A DNA stretch of 54,668 bases. Source: Bacillus sp. (in: firmicutes) (GTDB taxonomy: Bacteria > Bacillota > Bacilli > Bacillales > Salisediminibacteriaceae). The stretch covers positions 1 to 54,668 of the forward strand of contig JAJOJL010000104.1 in NCBI GenBank assembly GCA_021208645.1. Reading direction: 5' to 3'. The notes below the pieces were generated by a model that worked only from the letters and a program-made list of their open reading frames with translations, was not told the DNA's origin and did not search any database. Position 1 is the stretch's first letter; the number at the start of each line of letters is the position of its first letter. The position numbers and the translations under genes were made by a program. Below, one piece after another: positions 1 through 8,208 of this stretch.

Positions 1-842
1 TTGCAAATTGCAATGCAGTTAACCATTTTATTAATCAGTGTTTTCTTTTCTACTCAGTTTTCTTCAAGCGTATAATTCCTTACGATAAAATTGAAAAACG
101 TTTAAAAGAATCCAATCCAGTGATTGGAGGGGTCATTGCATTATTCTTTGCCTTCATTACACCATTTTGTTCTTGTTCAACTATACCGGTTATTGTTAAT
201 TTATTGAAAAATAATGTGAGATTTGGGGTAGTCATGGTGTTTTTATTTGCGTCGCCTGTTCTAGACCCTACAATTCTAACGATTATGACGGTCATCATGG
301 GATGGAAAGTAACAATATTATACACAATTATAACTGCCTCGTTTTCATTAATAATTGGGTTGCTATTAGAAAAGTTTGGATTTGAAAAGGCGTTAAAAAA
401 TGTAGTGATGAGTGGGTATGAACGTAAATCGAAGAGTTTTCATTGGAGATCCGCCTGGAAAGAGACTTTGGAACTATTGAAGTCTGTCTATCCTTACTTA
501 TTGATAGGGGCAGCCATCGGTGCCATCATCCATGGACTGGTTCCGGCGGAATTTATTGGGACCTACTTCGGTAGTGATGCATGGTGGTTAATTCCCATAG
601 CTGCCATAGTAGGGATACCCCTCTACATTCGCTTATCTAGCATGGTTCCCATTTCTCAAATTCTTATTGTCAACGGAATGGGGTTAGGGGCGGTCATGGC
701 CATGATGATTAGTTCAGCAGGAGCAAGTTTGCCAGAGCTTGTCTTGTTAAAATCCATTTTTAAGAAAGAGTTAATCGTAATGTTCGTATTATCTGTTTTA
801 TGTATGTCAACCGTATCTGGTTTTATCTTTTACTTTATTTAA
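1..842 (+). CDS. ArsP/YraQ-family permease (5' partial)
   Basis: The frame is open from the left edge of the window, so the N-terminus is missing; the GTG at 120 is internal. About 280 residues are visible, with several membrane segments. The family motif PFCSCSTIPV (about residue 52 of the visible part) and the matching second-half stretch IPLYIRLSSMVPISQ are typical of the DUF318/ArsP/YraQ permeases, which export organoarsenicals or metal and thiol compounds. The conserved Cys pair CSC is present. Two tiny Cys-Cys peptides follow on the same strand, which fits a metal or metalloid context. The substrate cannot be told from sequence alone. Confidence 0.85.
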   Translation, partial: ANCNAVNHFINQCFLFYSVFFKRIIPYDKIEKRLKESNPVIGGVIALFFAFITPFCSCSTIPVIVNLLKNNVRFGVVMVFLFASPVLDPTILTIMTVIMGWKVTILYTIITASFSLIIGLLLEKFGFEKALKNVVMSGYERKSKSFHWRSAWKETLELLKSVYPYLLIGAAIGAIIHGLVPAEFIGTYFGSDAWWLIPIAAIVGIPLYIRLSSMVPISQILIVNGMGLGAVMAMMISSAGASLPELVLLKSIFKKELIVMFVLSVLCMSTVSGFIFYFI

Positions 843-1013
843 CTGCTTTTTACAGTTAGTGAGTGTTTGAGATCTAATAATTATTTAGTATGAAAAAACT
901 TTTCATGTGTCTGAAGGCGAATCACTTACATAGTGGTGACGAGCTGAATTAAATAAGTGAGTTATTGAAACTAGTTTAATAGGTTGGTATTTATTGAGGG
1001 AGGAGGAGAAAGC

Positions 1014-1151
1014 ATGTTTAAAAGCATCGTAAACAAACTTAAAGGTAGAGGAGCAGTTCAACCAAGTGAGAAAGCATCTTGTTGCAATGTTGTAATTAAA
1101 GAAGTTCAAGAATCATCAAGTAGTTCAGAAGAAAAGAATTCGCGTAAATAA
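1014..1151 (+). CDS. 45-residue Cys-Cys peptide downstream of permease
   Basis: A strong ribosome binding site (GGGAGGAGGAGAAAGC) directly precedes the ATG. The product is 45 residues: a basic N-terminal half (MFKSIVNKLKGRG), a central ASCCNVVIKEV motif and a Ser/Glu/Lys-rich tail. The vicinal cysteines resemble small putative metal-binding peptides (such as the 'LDCC motif' type) found in Firmicutes next to metal permeases; this is recall of the pattern, not a search result. No membrane segment or signal peptide is visible. It probably shares a transcript with the permease. Metal or metalloid binding is an inference. Confidence 0.7.
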   Translation: MFKSIVNKLKGRGAVQPSEKASCCNVVIKEVQESSSSSEEKNSRK

Positions 1152-1264
1152 GATAAGAGACACAATTATTTTAAAATTATATGAGTGGACTAAAGGGGAA
1201 GTCTGGTGGCCTAGAGTATTTCGGTCAGTGGATCTGTCCTGTGTGCCATAAGGAGGAAGCAAAC

Positions 1265-1429
1265 ATGTTAAACCAATACTATTTTTTAAAAAGCGAAAGT
1301 GAGTACAGACAACAAGAAATTGCAAAACTAAAAAAAGAAAGTGTATCTTCTCAGAAAAGAGTCTTAAGCTTTATCCAACCGTTGTTTAGGAAACAAAAGC
1401 CTTGCTGCCAACAATTATGTTGTGCATAG
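1265..1429 (+). CDS. 54-residue small protein with C-terminal CC motifs
   Basis: Start set at the ATG at 1265 because AAGGAGGAAGC lies just upstream; the in-frame ATG at 1181 has no ribosome binding site. The product starts MLNQYYFLKSESEYRQQEI, is charged and helical in the middle, and ends KQKPCCQQLCCA with two Cys pairs. It follows the other Cys-Cys peptide by 113 bases on the same strand. The terminal CCxxxCC suggests metal binding, but I do not recognise a characterised family. Confidence 0.6.
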   Translation: MLNQYYFLKSESEYRQQEIAKLKKESVSSQKRVLSFIQPLFRKQKPCCQQLCCA

Positions 1430-1754
1430 TAGGATAGAAGTAAGTCCCTGGCCCCCAGTAAAGTATCGCATTACCGTATTGGGGGTCAGCAGCAGAAGTA
1501 GGAACAGACAGGTGGAGAGCAGAAAAAAGAAGAGACATGTCCGTAGCGGAGATAGGAGCGGACAGGTGGAGTTGAAACTAGAGTTGACGTGTCCGTAGCA
1601 AAGGTAGGAACGGACAAGTGAAGCTGAAAAAAAGAGGAGACGTGTCCCCGTTCCCATCTCGAGGAAAGAGGAAGGAACCTGTCCCCTCTAAAGTTAGGAT
1701 AGATGTGTAGTCGATGCTATAATTAATGTAAGAGTAAAAGGGGCGGTGTATTTT
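1430..1754. repeat. Gene-free stretch with ~53-bp tandem repeat (GGACAGGTG/ACGTGTCC)
   Basis: No supported gene. Imperfect copies begin at about 1501, 1555 and 1607, each with a GGAACGGACAGGTG-like start and a GACGTGTCCGTAGC-like end, so neighbouring units can pair through GGACA/TGTCC. A degenerate GGAACCTGTCCCC copy follows at about 1674. The same unit recurs at 51.27-51.42 kb. Confidence 0.75.
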
Positions 1755-2004
1755 ATGAAGTGGTCAGAGGTTAGAAAAAATGTACCCAAATCAATATGTA
1801 AAACTTAACATCATTGACTTTTACCTAGAAGATGATAAAAAGATTGTAACTGATGTTGCGTTAATTAATGTTATTGAAGATCCCGAAATAGCTACTAAAG
1901 AGTTACTTAAATCTAAGGGTGATACTATTGTTTATCATACTGGGGCTGAAGAGATCATAATTGAGATGAGAAAAGCAATAGGTTTAAGGGGTATGAGATC
2001 ATGA
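1755..2004 (+). CDS. Small partner of retropepsin-like protease (apparent frameshift at start)
   Basis: An ATG at 1755 gives MKWSEVRK and then runs out of frame across an A6 tract (1775-1780). If the tract were A5, the reading would continue MKWSEVRKMYPNQYVKLN and on to the stop at 2004, about 82 residues. From memory, small Bacillaceae proteins beginning MKW(S/T)xVRKxYP precede retropepsin-like proteases, which supports the joined version. As the sequence stands, translation could start at the ATG at 1780, which has no good ribosome binding site. The product is acidic, with KGDTIVYHTG near the C-terminus. Its last codons overlap the next gene (ATGA, 2001-2004), indicating translational coupling. 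Function unknown. Confidence 0.65.
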
Positions 2005-2378
2005 AGTTAGCTTATGTGAACCATTTACTAGAAGTTAAAATGACGATTTCCTACAAAGGAAAAAGGAAAACAATAGATAAGCTTGTTATTGATACAGGTG
2101 CAGCTCATACTCTTATTTCATCTGATATTGTTGATGAGTTAGGCATATTCTTCGAGAATAGAGATCATCTTATAAGCTCTTATGGGATTGGTGGAGAGGA
2201 GTATTCATTCCGTAAACCAGTTGATTATATCAAGCTGGACAATTATGAAATACCAGATTTCAACTTAGATTTTGGTAATTTAGATGATTGGGGAATCAAT
2301 GGATTAATAGGACTTGATATATTAATGAACGGACAATTTATAATTGACTTAAAAAAATTAGAATTAATCCAAAATTAG
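2001..2378 (+). CDS. Retropepsin-like aspartic protease, 125 aa
   Basis: Carries the retroviral-type aspartyl protease signature VIDTGAAHTLIS near residues 29-40, with the catalytic Asp in DTG, and a second hydrophobic-Gly element GLIGLDILMNG near residues 97-107. The length fits a single-domain clan AA protease that works as a homodimer. No signal peptide is visible, so it is probably cytoplasmic. It overlaps its upstream partner by four bases. Substrate unknown; the tight pairing suggests that the small protein is a substrate, adaptor or inhibitor (inference). Confidence 0.85.
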   Translation: MKLAYVNHLLEVKMTISYKGKRKTIDKLVIDTGAAHTLISSDIVDELGIFFENRDHLISSYGIGGEEYSFRKPVDYIKLDNYEIPDFNLDFGNLDDWGINGLIGLDILMNGQFIIDLKKLELIQN

Positions 2379-2573
2379 AAATGCCAATAATTCTACTAAA
2401 CTATGACTACTCTCCATCCTCTAACTTGAGATACATTGCAATTTCAGATGAATTATCTTACATGCTCAATTGGGTTTGTCATTGGGGGATAGTGTTAGGA
2501 TAAGGAACTCGTCAGAAAAAGAATGTTATTTATACTAATAATTATCATTCAACGTAAAATGGATTTAAAAAGT
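2379..2573. other. Intergenic stretch, nothing recognised
   Basis: Non-coding in all frames as far as can be supported; no repeat or regulatory motif recognised before the terminator at 2574. Confidence 0.4.
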
Positions 2574-2623
2574 GACTGCCTTTCAGTACGACCTCTGCTG
2601 TGCTGGAAGGCAGTCTTTTTTTT
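2574..2623 (+). terminator. Rho-independent terminator after the protease module
   Basis: GACTGCCTTTCAG pairs with CTGGAAGGCAGTC and is followed by a run of eight T. Confidence 0.85.
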
Positions 2624-2714
2624 CGTGTTCAAAAATTTGTCAATAATCGAATAAATTTCAAACTTAATTAATGAGAAAATGAAAAAAGAAATGTGTGATG
2701 GGGGAGTAAGTACT

Positions 2715-3599
2715 ATGAACAAAAGGATTGTGTTAATAGCCTGTTTGATTTTAATTGCTTCTATATTTCCGAACATTATTTTCACTGAAACAATAGGTTA
2801 TGTTCCTAGTTGGTTGTCCTTTGTTCAGCTTATTGTACTTATGGGGGCTTGTGTTGTCTGTTTTTACGTGAAAGATTTCAACCCTTTATTTAAATTTGCC
2901 GTCATCCTTGTGGCAATAAAGCTCGGGAAAATGGGGGAAATATATCTCGCTTCTACTACTAGTTGGAATTCCATCTTTGTAGGTGACTCCTTTGTGGACC
3001 ATTTCGGAAGCAGTATTCTTTTAAAACTTGTTATGGTTATTCCGGTAATTGTGGTGTTACTTCTATTAGTAAAGTCTAGAGAAGCTGCTTATCTTTCAAA
3101 AGGGGATTTATCTGTTAAGGCTAGTAAAATCGGTTTTCTAGGTATAAAAGGGGACAGATATCCTTGGGGGAAACTTTCCCTCATATCCGGTTTTTTAATT
3201 GGCACAGGAACACTTCTTTTGACGCTTATTACCGTAACAGGGTTTTCCGTACCTGAGGGTTTAGGTCAATTAGTACGGTTTATGCCAGTCATTCTGTTGT
3301 TGGCTTTAGTGAATTCCTTCTGTGAAGGTGTCGTCTACCGGAGCACCATTTTAGGGACCCTGAAAGATGTTTTACCTAAACAGTCCGTTCTCCTCGTTGC
3401 TGCCATTTTCTTTGGGATTGCCCATTATTACGGGGCACCTAGCGGTATGACTGGCGTAGTCATGAGTGGACTCCTTGGCTGGTATATGTGCAGAGCCATG
3501 TATGAAACGCGAGGTTTTGCAGCCGCCTGGTTTATTCACTTCATACAAGACGTGGTAATTTTCTCCACGATATTTTTACTATTTGGTTATGCAGTTTAA
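2715..3599 (+). CDS. CPBP-family intramembrane metalloprotease-like protein
   Basis: Start placed at the ATG at 2715 because GGGGGAG lies eight bases upstream; 294 residues. The protein is strongly hydrophobic with about eight membrane segments. CPBP/Abi (Rce1-like) motifs are visible in the second half: CEGVVYR for EExxxR, FGIAHYYG for FxxxH, and HFIQD for HxxxD. The second Glu of the first motif is Gly, so the metal site may be altered. Family members process prenylated or bacteriocin-type substrates at the membrane. No partner gene indicates the substrate. It is followed by a GGGGACGGTTCC repeat and the next gene on the same strand. Confidence 0.85.
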   Translation: MNKRIVLIACLILIASIFPNIIFTETIGYVPSWLSFVQLIVLMGACVVCFYVKDFNPLFKFAVILVAIKLGKMGEIYLASTTSWNSIFVGDSFVDHFGSSILLKLVMVIPVIVVLLLLVKSREAAYLSKGDLSVKASKIGFLGIKGDRYPWGKLSLISGFLIGTGTLLLTLITVTGFSVPEGLGQLVRFMPVILLLALVNSFCEGVVYRSTILGTLKDVLPKQSVLLVAAIFFGIAHYYGAPSGMTGVVMSGLLGWYMCRAMYETRGFAAAWFIHFIQDVVIFSTIFLLFGYAV

Positions 3600-3626
3600 G
3601 AAGCAGGGGGACGGTTCCGCTGCTTC
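3600..3626. repeat. GGGGACGGTTCC palindromic repeat, copy 1
   Basis: GAAGCAGG and CTGCTTC arms flank the GGGGACGGTTCC core. It sits right after the stop codon of the CPBP gene. Confidence 0.8.
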
Positions 3627-3644
3627 CGAAGGGAGATAGAATAT

Positions 3645-4433
3645 ATGAAAATAGCTACTTATAATATCTGGAATTCCGATACGGGTATGCCTGAGAGGGA
3701 ACAGCAGATTATTGATGAAATTAACAGCTTGGACGCAGATATAGTAGTTTTACAAGAAGTTAGAAATGAAGCCTTCAACCAACGGCTCCAAAAAGGAACG
3801 AATTACATAAACTATTGTTTTGCCCCCCATGAAGGAAGAGTCGTGGAGGTGGAGCCGTGGAGGAAAAATGAGGGCTTAGCAGTTTATAGCAAACATCCCA
3901 TCACGTACACAAAGTACACAGAATACGCACTCATTGTCGTTGTGGAGCATATGGGCAGTTCCATTCTTGTGGTGAACGTCCATTTGCCGTGGGCTAGTGT
4001 CATTGCCCAGGAGGATTGTATTGTAAGCATTGTGGAGGAAATTTCCACTATTCCAGCGGACTACCGGTTTATTTTAGGGGATTTCAATTGTTCGGAAAAA
4101 ACAAGTGTGCAACAGTTTATCAAGGGTGAAAGAAGCCTAAACCGTAAGGAAGTTACTCCTTATTGGACGGATCTTGCCTTAGTTGCCGAGGAGCATCTAG
4201 GAATTAAAACGGAGATGACGTTAGATTTAATCAATAACCCCCGTTGGAAAGGAAAGCCATTGACAGACAATAGCACAAGGGTGGATTGTATCTTTATCCA
4301 TGATTGTTTTCCAAAGCCATATCCTGCGTTAAAAGCATTTCGTTACTTTGGAAAAGAAGTTAGTGTTAAAACAGGATTTTGTCCCAGCGACCACTACGGA
4401 GTATTTGCAGATCTCCAAATGCCATACGAGTGA
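3645..4433 (+). CDS. Endonuclease/exonuclease/phosphatase family protein
   Basis: 262 residues, about the size of a single EEP (DNase I/sphingomyelinase fold) domain. Motifs in order: Asn7 in TYNIWN, the metal-binding Glu38 in LQEVRNE, GDFN near residue 145, and the C-terminal catalytic SDH in CPSDHYGVFADL. All expected metal and catalytic residues are present. A GGGAGATAGAATAT leader supports the ATG. No signal peptide, so it is cytoplasmic. The substrate (nucleic acid, phosphoinositide or other phosphodiester) cannot be decided. Confidence 0.9.
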   Translation: MKIATYNIWNSDTGMPEREQQIIDEINSLDADIVVLQEVRNEAFNQRLQKGTNYINYCFAPHEGRVVEVEPWRKNEGLAVYSKHPITYTKYTEYALIVVVEHMGSSILVVNVHLPWASVIAQEDCIVSIVEEISTIPADYRFILGDFNCSEKTSVQQFIKGERSLNRKEVTPYWTDLALVAEEHLGIKTEMTLDLINNPRWKGKPLTDNSTRVDCIFIHDCFPKPYPALKAFRYFGKEVSVKTGFCPSDHYGVFADLQMPYE

Positions 4434-4436
4434 AGA

Positions 4437-4464
4437 GAAGCAGGGGGACGGTTCCACTGCTTCC
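4437..4464. repeat. GGGGACGGTTCC palindromic repeat, copy 2
   Basis: Almost identical to copy 1 and again directly after a stop codon (GAAGCAGG...CTGCTTCC). Confidence 0.8.
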
Positions 4465-4499
4465 AAAACAGAGAATGGATAGGGTCGCCTAAAAAATAT

Positions 4500-4539
4500 G
4501 GCCAGTGAGAAAAGTAATACCCATCCTTTCTCACTGGCC
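4500..4539. terminator. Bidirectional hairpin between convergent genes
   Basis: GGCCAGTGAGAAA pairs with TTTCTCACTGGCC between the EEP gene (+) and the cupredoxin gene (-). Confidence 0.75.
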
Positions 4540-4559
4540 TTCGTTGTCCATATCTATTA

Positions 4560-4910
4560 TTATTCTTCTACTACAATGAGCGTTCCTCGCATCTCATCAT
4601 GTCCATCTATATCACAGTACATTTCAAATGTTCCAGCTTCGTTGGCAACGAATGTTATTGTCTCCCTTTCACCTGGTTCCGCTTCAACGGCAATATCTAA
4701 GTCATCTACTATTAAGTTATGAACTTCACGTCCTGTATTGGTAAATGTTAAGGTTATCTCTTCACCGGCAGGAATAGTGACTTCACTAGGAGTGAACTCA
4801 AATTCATCTCCTTCCACCTCAATTGAAGTATCGGTACCACATCCTACTAGAAGGAAGATCATTCCTAGTAAAAAAGGAACAAAACTTGTAGTATAGTTAC
4901 CTTTAATCAT
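4560..4910 (-). CDS. Cupredoxin-domain lipoprotein
   Basis: 116 residues. A lipoprotein signal ends in lipobox LVGC with Cys24, so the protein is anchored on the outer face of the membrane. The rest is one cupredoxin domain: FxFTPSEVTIPAGEEITLTF, then candidate type 1 copper ligands His64 (REVHN), Cys99 (MYCD), His104 (DGH) and Met107. A strong AAAGGAGG lies upstream of the ATG. Such small blue-copper lipoproteins act as periplasm-side electron carriers or copper scavengers. No oxidase or copper gene adjoins it, so the partner is unknown. Confidence 0.88.
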   Translation of the reverse strand: MIKGNYTTSFVPFLLGMIFLLVGCGTDTSIEVEGDEFEFTPSEVTIPAGEEITLTFTNTGREVHNLIVDDLDIAVEAEPGERETITFVANEAGTFEMYCDIDGHDEMRGTLIVVEE

Positions 4911-4986
4911 TATACTACCTCCTTTCCTAAACTATATGTCTCTCTAGTTATCTATTACCTACGTATGCCCAATCTTAAACACCGAT

Positions 4987-5015
4987 GGAAGCAAAGGAAC
5001 CGTCCCCTTGCTTCC
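4987..5015. repeat. GGGGACGGTTCC palindromic repeat, copy 3 (inverted)
   Basis: GGAAGCAAGG-type arms with GGAACCGTCCCC in the middle, opposite in orientation to copies 1 and 2. Confidence 0.75.
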
Positions 5016-5020
5016 ATGAA

Positions 5021-5052
5021 AATAAGGGCATGGAGTCTCCATGTCCTTATTT
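5021..5052 (-). terminator. Hairpin downstream of P450 gene
   Basis: AATAAGG-CATGGAG pairs with CTCCATG-CCTTATT. It lies about 200 bases beyond the P450 stop codon. Confidence 0.6.
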
Positions 5053-5251
5053 AATGTAATAATCTGATTTAGCTTGTGATATTTTGGAGCGATTCCTTAT
5101 GTGAATAGGTTTCCGATTTACGATTTGCAACACACAGGTGAACCTGTTTCTCTACTAAAGAATACGTACGTTCTTATTAATTTTTAGTGAGAAGTTTACG
5201 TTGAGTCTTTAACTATAGGGGGACAAGAACCTTTTATACCAAATTCTCATT

Positions 5252-6496
5252 TCATTTCTCAATGTTCACCCAAAGGGCTTTGATCCCTTTAGCCCCTTCA
5301 CGCCATTCTGGTTCTTTTGCATAGGTGATGGATGAGGTATGTTTAAAGAGCATGTTTAAAGCAATTTGCCCTTCTGTTCGGGCTAGCGGTGCCCCTAAAC
5401 AAAAGTGTGGTCCGCCCCCAAAGCTTAGATGATCTTCTGCGTTACTACGGTGAATATTAAATTGATGGGGATCTTCAAATTTCTTGGCATCTCGATTAGC
5501 TGCTGCCAAGTAAAACATTAGCTTTTCTCCCTTTTGAATCTGTTGCCCACCAAACTCCATATCCTCTGAAGCAAAGCGGATCGTAAGTTGGGATGGTGAA
5601 TCATATCGCAGTACTTCTTCTATTGTATTAGGAACAAGTTGTGGGTTTTCTCGTAATTCATTCATTTGCTCTGGATGTTCTAACAAGGCATATACACAGT
5701 TCCCTATGAGATTTGCGGTAGTATCGTGGCCAGCTAACAACAGTAAAGTACAAGTGGCGATTAACTCTTCTCTCGAAAGCTTTTCCCCTTCATCTTCAAC
5801 TTTTATCATGGCACTAAGAAGATCGTCTTGAGGTTGAACACGCTTCTCCTCAATTTGACCCGATAAATATTCAGAGATTTCCTCTACTGAATCTACTCCT
5901 TTTTCTAAGTCTGTCTGGGTTCGAGAAGGATCCAACGTTTTTTGGATGTGCTTTGACCAGACTTTAAACTTCTCGCGGTCTTTATCAGGAATTCCCAATA
6001 ATTCAGCAATGACGATGACTGGTAATGTAAAAGCATACTCCCCGAATAAATCAGCCGTTTCTTTTTTACACATATCGTCAATTAGGTCTTTGGCAATTCC
6101 TTCAATTCTAGGGTCTAATTTTGCTACTAGTCTTGGAGTAAAAGGTTTGCTTACTAATCTTCGGAGTCGAGTATGATCGGGAGGGTCGCGAAACAGCATA
6201 AATAATCGCTGCATATTGGCAAGGGGTTTCAAGGCATCAGGTACTTTAGGCCATTTTTCCTTCGGTATAATGGAACGAGGATCCTTTATTAATTTTGGTT
6301 CCCTTAAACCAGCCTGGGTCAAGTTATAATCAGTCACTAACCAAAAGTTAGATGGCTTGCCTGATGTATTTGCTTGTAAAGGGATAGTTGACCAAAGCAC
6401 AGGGTGTTCCTTTCTAGCAATCTCCAACTCCTCGTATGGATTCTGATAATCTTTGAACGTTAACTCGAAAACTTCTTTTTTTACAGGTTGAGACAT
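5252..6496 (-). CDS. Cytochrome P450 (bacterial class, CYP107-like)
   Basis: 414 residues, the usual size for a soluble bacterial P450. Visible motifs are the oxygen-activating I-helix AGHDTT (near residue 255), the ExxR motif in EEVLR (near 290) and the heme-binding loop FGGGPHFCLGAPLAR with the cysteine thiolate ligand (near 365). FRDPPDHTRLRRLV is the typical C-helix heme-contact region. GAGGAGAGGG precedes the ATG. No signal anchor, so cytosolic. It needs a ferredoxin or flavodoxin partner that is not in the window. The substrate is unknown; resemblance to the CYP107 group is from memory. Confidence 0.93.
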   Translation of the reverse strand: MSQPVKKEVFELTFKDYQNPYEELEIARKEHPVLWSTIPLQANTSGKPSNFWLVTDYNLTQAGLREPKLIKDPRSIIPKEKWPKVPDALKPLANMQRLFMLFRDPPDHTRLRRLVSKPFTPRLVAKLDPRIEGIAKDLIDDMCKKETADLFGEYAFTLPVIVIAELLGIPDKDREKFKVWSKHIQKTLDPSRTQTDLEKGVDSVEEISEYLSGQIEEKRVQPQDDLLSAMIKVEDEGEKLSREELIATCTLLLLAGHDTTANLIGNCVYALLEHPEQMNELRENPQLVPNTIEEVLRYDSPSQLTIRFASEDMEFGGQQIQKGEKLMFYLAAANRDAKKFEDPHQFNIHRSNAEDHLSFGGGPHFCLGAPLARTEGQIALNMLFKHTSSITYAKEPEWREGAKGIKALWVNIEK

Positions 6497-6752
6497 GGTA
6501 CCCTCTCCTCATATATAAGTATTTTACGGTAAAAATTGAGTCATATGCTCTTTAAAAAATACCATGCAACAAATATACCGTCAATAAGTTTTTAGAAAAT
6601 TAAGAAATCGAGCGAGAGAAGGAACGGGAATGACTTACTCCCGTAATATTATGAATGAATCATGATTGAATATATGCCCTACCCTTGCTTCCTAATTTTT
6701 GGAATGGGTGATAGAATAGTAGGAACTGTATGGAAGTTGGTGATCGATCGCA

Positions 6753-7505
6753 ATGGGAAAAAATCAGTATATTAGTTTTGCCATAATTATTGGATTAGTT
6801 ATTGCCGTAAGCATCTTTTTTAGGGATCCGGCAGAGGAAACGAATGAGACTATTGAAATAGATGAAGAAACCCTGGCAAAAATAGAGGAATTAGAGCAGG
6901 AAGTTGCTGATTTACACGTACATATTGACGAATTAAATAAGGAGTATTCCGATTACCGGATAGCCTCCATTAATGAAAAAGCAGCGTTACAACAAGATCA
7001 AGCAGCAATTTTACATGAAATGTTCTATCTCTATGAAATGCTCGTGGATAGTGAAGTGATTATGGACTATCATCATGGTGGAGCAGAAATGAAGTATAAG
7101 GAAATGGGAAGCAATGAAATCGTCTATATGTCTGATTATGGCGATGGTAGAAGTTTTAATTTAATCGTCATTAGTCGAGGCAGTCAATATGGTAAGCATC
7201 TGTTTTTGTCTAAGCCTTCTCCAGAGGATGGAATCAATTGGACGACTGGAGCGTCGAATACCATCTCTCATTATGGTGGCATGATCACGGATCAAGATAT
7301 TACAAGAGTCATGGTGTATCAGCCCTCAGGACAACAGCAGGCAACCATCAAAGAAATGGAGGATGGAACAAGAATCTGGTATGCATCCTTTGACGAGTGG
7401 GAGAATCAAGAAATGACCATTGAAGCTTTAGATAAGGAAGGGAATCTCCTTTGGCATGGTGGATGGAAGGAAGGACAACATTTTAGTGAAAGAACGGATA
7501 ATTAG
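6753..7505 (+). CDS. Unknown membrane-anchored coiled-coil protein
   Basis: 250 residues. The N-terminal stretch ISFAIIIGLVIAVSIFF (residues 7-23) is a signal anchor or uncleaved signal. An acidic linker and a coiled coil follow (residues 40-70, ELEQEVADLHVHIDELNKEY). The C-terminal ~150 residues form a mixed-composition globular region ending in a WHGGW-containing strand. Topology suggests most of it faces outward. No family recognised. It stands alone between divergent and convergent neighbours. Confidence 0.7.
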   Translation: MGKNQYISFAIIIGLVIAVSIFFRDPAEETNETIEIDEETLAKIEELEQEVADLHVHIDELNKEYSDYRIASINEKAALQQDQAAILHEMFYLYEMLVDSEVIMDYHHGGAEMKYKEMGSNEIVYMSDYGDGRSFNLIVISRGSQYGKHLFLSKPSPEDGINWTTGASNTISHYGGMITDQDITRVMVYQPSGQQQATIKEMEDGTRIWYASFDEWENQEMTIEALDKEGNLLWHGGWKEGQHFSERTDN

Positions 7506-7719
7506 GATAGTTGAAAGAAGCACGTGCTTTTAGGGGCGCGTGTTTAGTTATGTTTATGTGAACAGATTAAAGATTAAGAGCCTAGTTCCACCACCTTTCG
7601 AGCTCATATCAGGCTTTTAAAAACATCAACGGTTTCGTTCGTTGCTTTTGAGGACTGCAGAAAATGTAAAAACATACTTTTTCTGCAGTCCCGGCGCTCC
7701 CCATGCATCTCTCATAGTC
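7506..7719. other. Intergenic stretch with a perfect 13-bp inverted repeat
   Basis: GGACTGCAGAAAA at 7652-7664 pairs with TTTTCTGCAGTCC at 7679-7691, a likely terminator for the convergent genes. The stretch at about 7598-7632 (GAGCTCATATCAGGCTTTTA and following) resembles 33420-33455. Confidence 0.55.
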
Positions 7720-8208
7720 TTACTCCTTCGCTTCTGTTTCTTTTCTTCTTTTGCTAGCATGCATAAAGACTTCATTAATTTGTTTTTCAATCGTTAGAAT
7801 ATCTTGTTCAGTTTTCGAACTTGAAATTGATTGTTTTAGCTCTTCTATTTGTTTTCGCTCACCATCATTCAACAATGCTTTGTTCTCTTCTGACAGAATA
7901 GCTTCTTTGTATATATCGTAGACCATAATCTCCATGACAAGAGCATCGTGCTTTGACTTTGTGTTCCCAATCGCCCTTGTAAGTACATCAACGTTTGTTT
8001 TTTGTTGTTCATTGAGCATTTCATAGTTTGTCTTTTTTCTTTTTTCAATTTCAGCCTCTACAGCTTCCAATAGAATACCTGAAGCCATTTGGTGAAAAAT
8101 TTTACGGTCTTCCTCAGAGGATGCTTGGCTAATTGCTCGCTTCAATGCTTCGTATTGTTCACGTTGCTTAACTGTTAATAGATCAATGACTGTTTTTACT
8201 TTTTTCAT
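7720..8208 (-). CDS. Unknown protein made of three ~43-residue helical repeats
   Basis: 162 residues, charged and predicted fully helical. Three units align by eye: LLTVKQREQYEALKRAIS..., MLNEQQKTNVDVLTRAIG... and LLNDGERKQIEELKQSIS..., each followed by a second helix. No membrane segment and no known domain recognised. The ATG at 8208 has only a weak ribosome binding site. A strong GGAGGAGATAATA-ATG at 8236 opens a 17-codon frame (MNPLNFLKK...) that runs into it one base out of phase. The true N-terminus may therefore be MNPLNFLKK joined by a frame correction, or the short frame may be a coupled leader peptide. Confidence 0.65.
   Translation of the reverse strand: MKKVKTVIDLLTVKQREQYEALKRAISQASSEEDRKIFHQMASGILLEAVEAEIEKRKKTNYEMLNEQQKTNVDVLTRAIGNTKSKHDALVMEIMVYDIYKEAILSEENKALLNDGERKQIEELKQSISSSKTEQDILTIEKQINEVFMHASKRRKETEAKE

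Noticed and set aside
1181..1264. Longer start for the second Cys-Cys protein, containing CPVCHKEE
   Set aside because: No ribosome binding site at 1181, while AAGGAGG stands at the right distance from the ATG at 1265.
1501..1660. Possible CRISPR array
   Set aside because: Units repeat over their whole length with scattered changes; no constant repeat with unique spacers.
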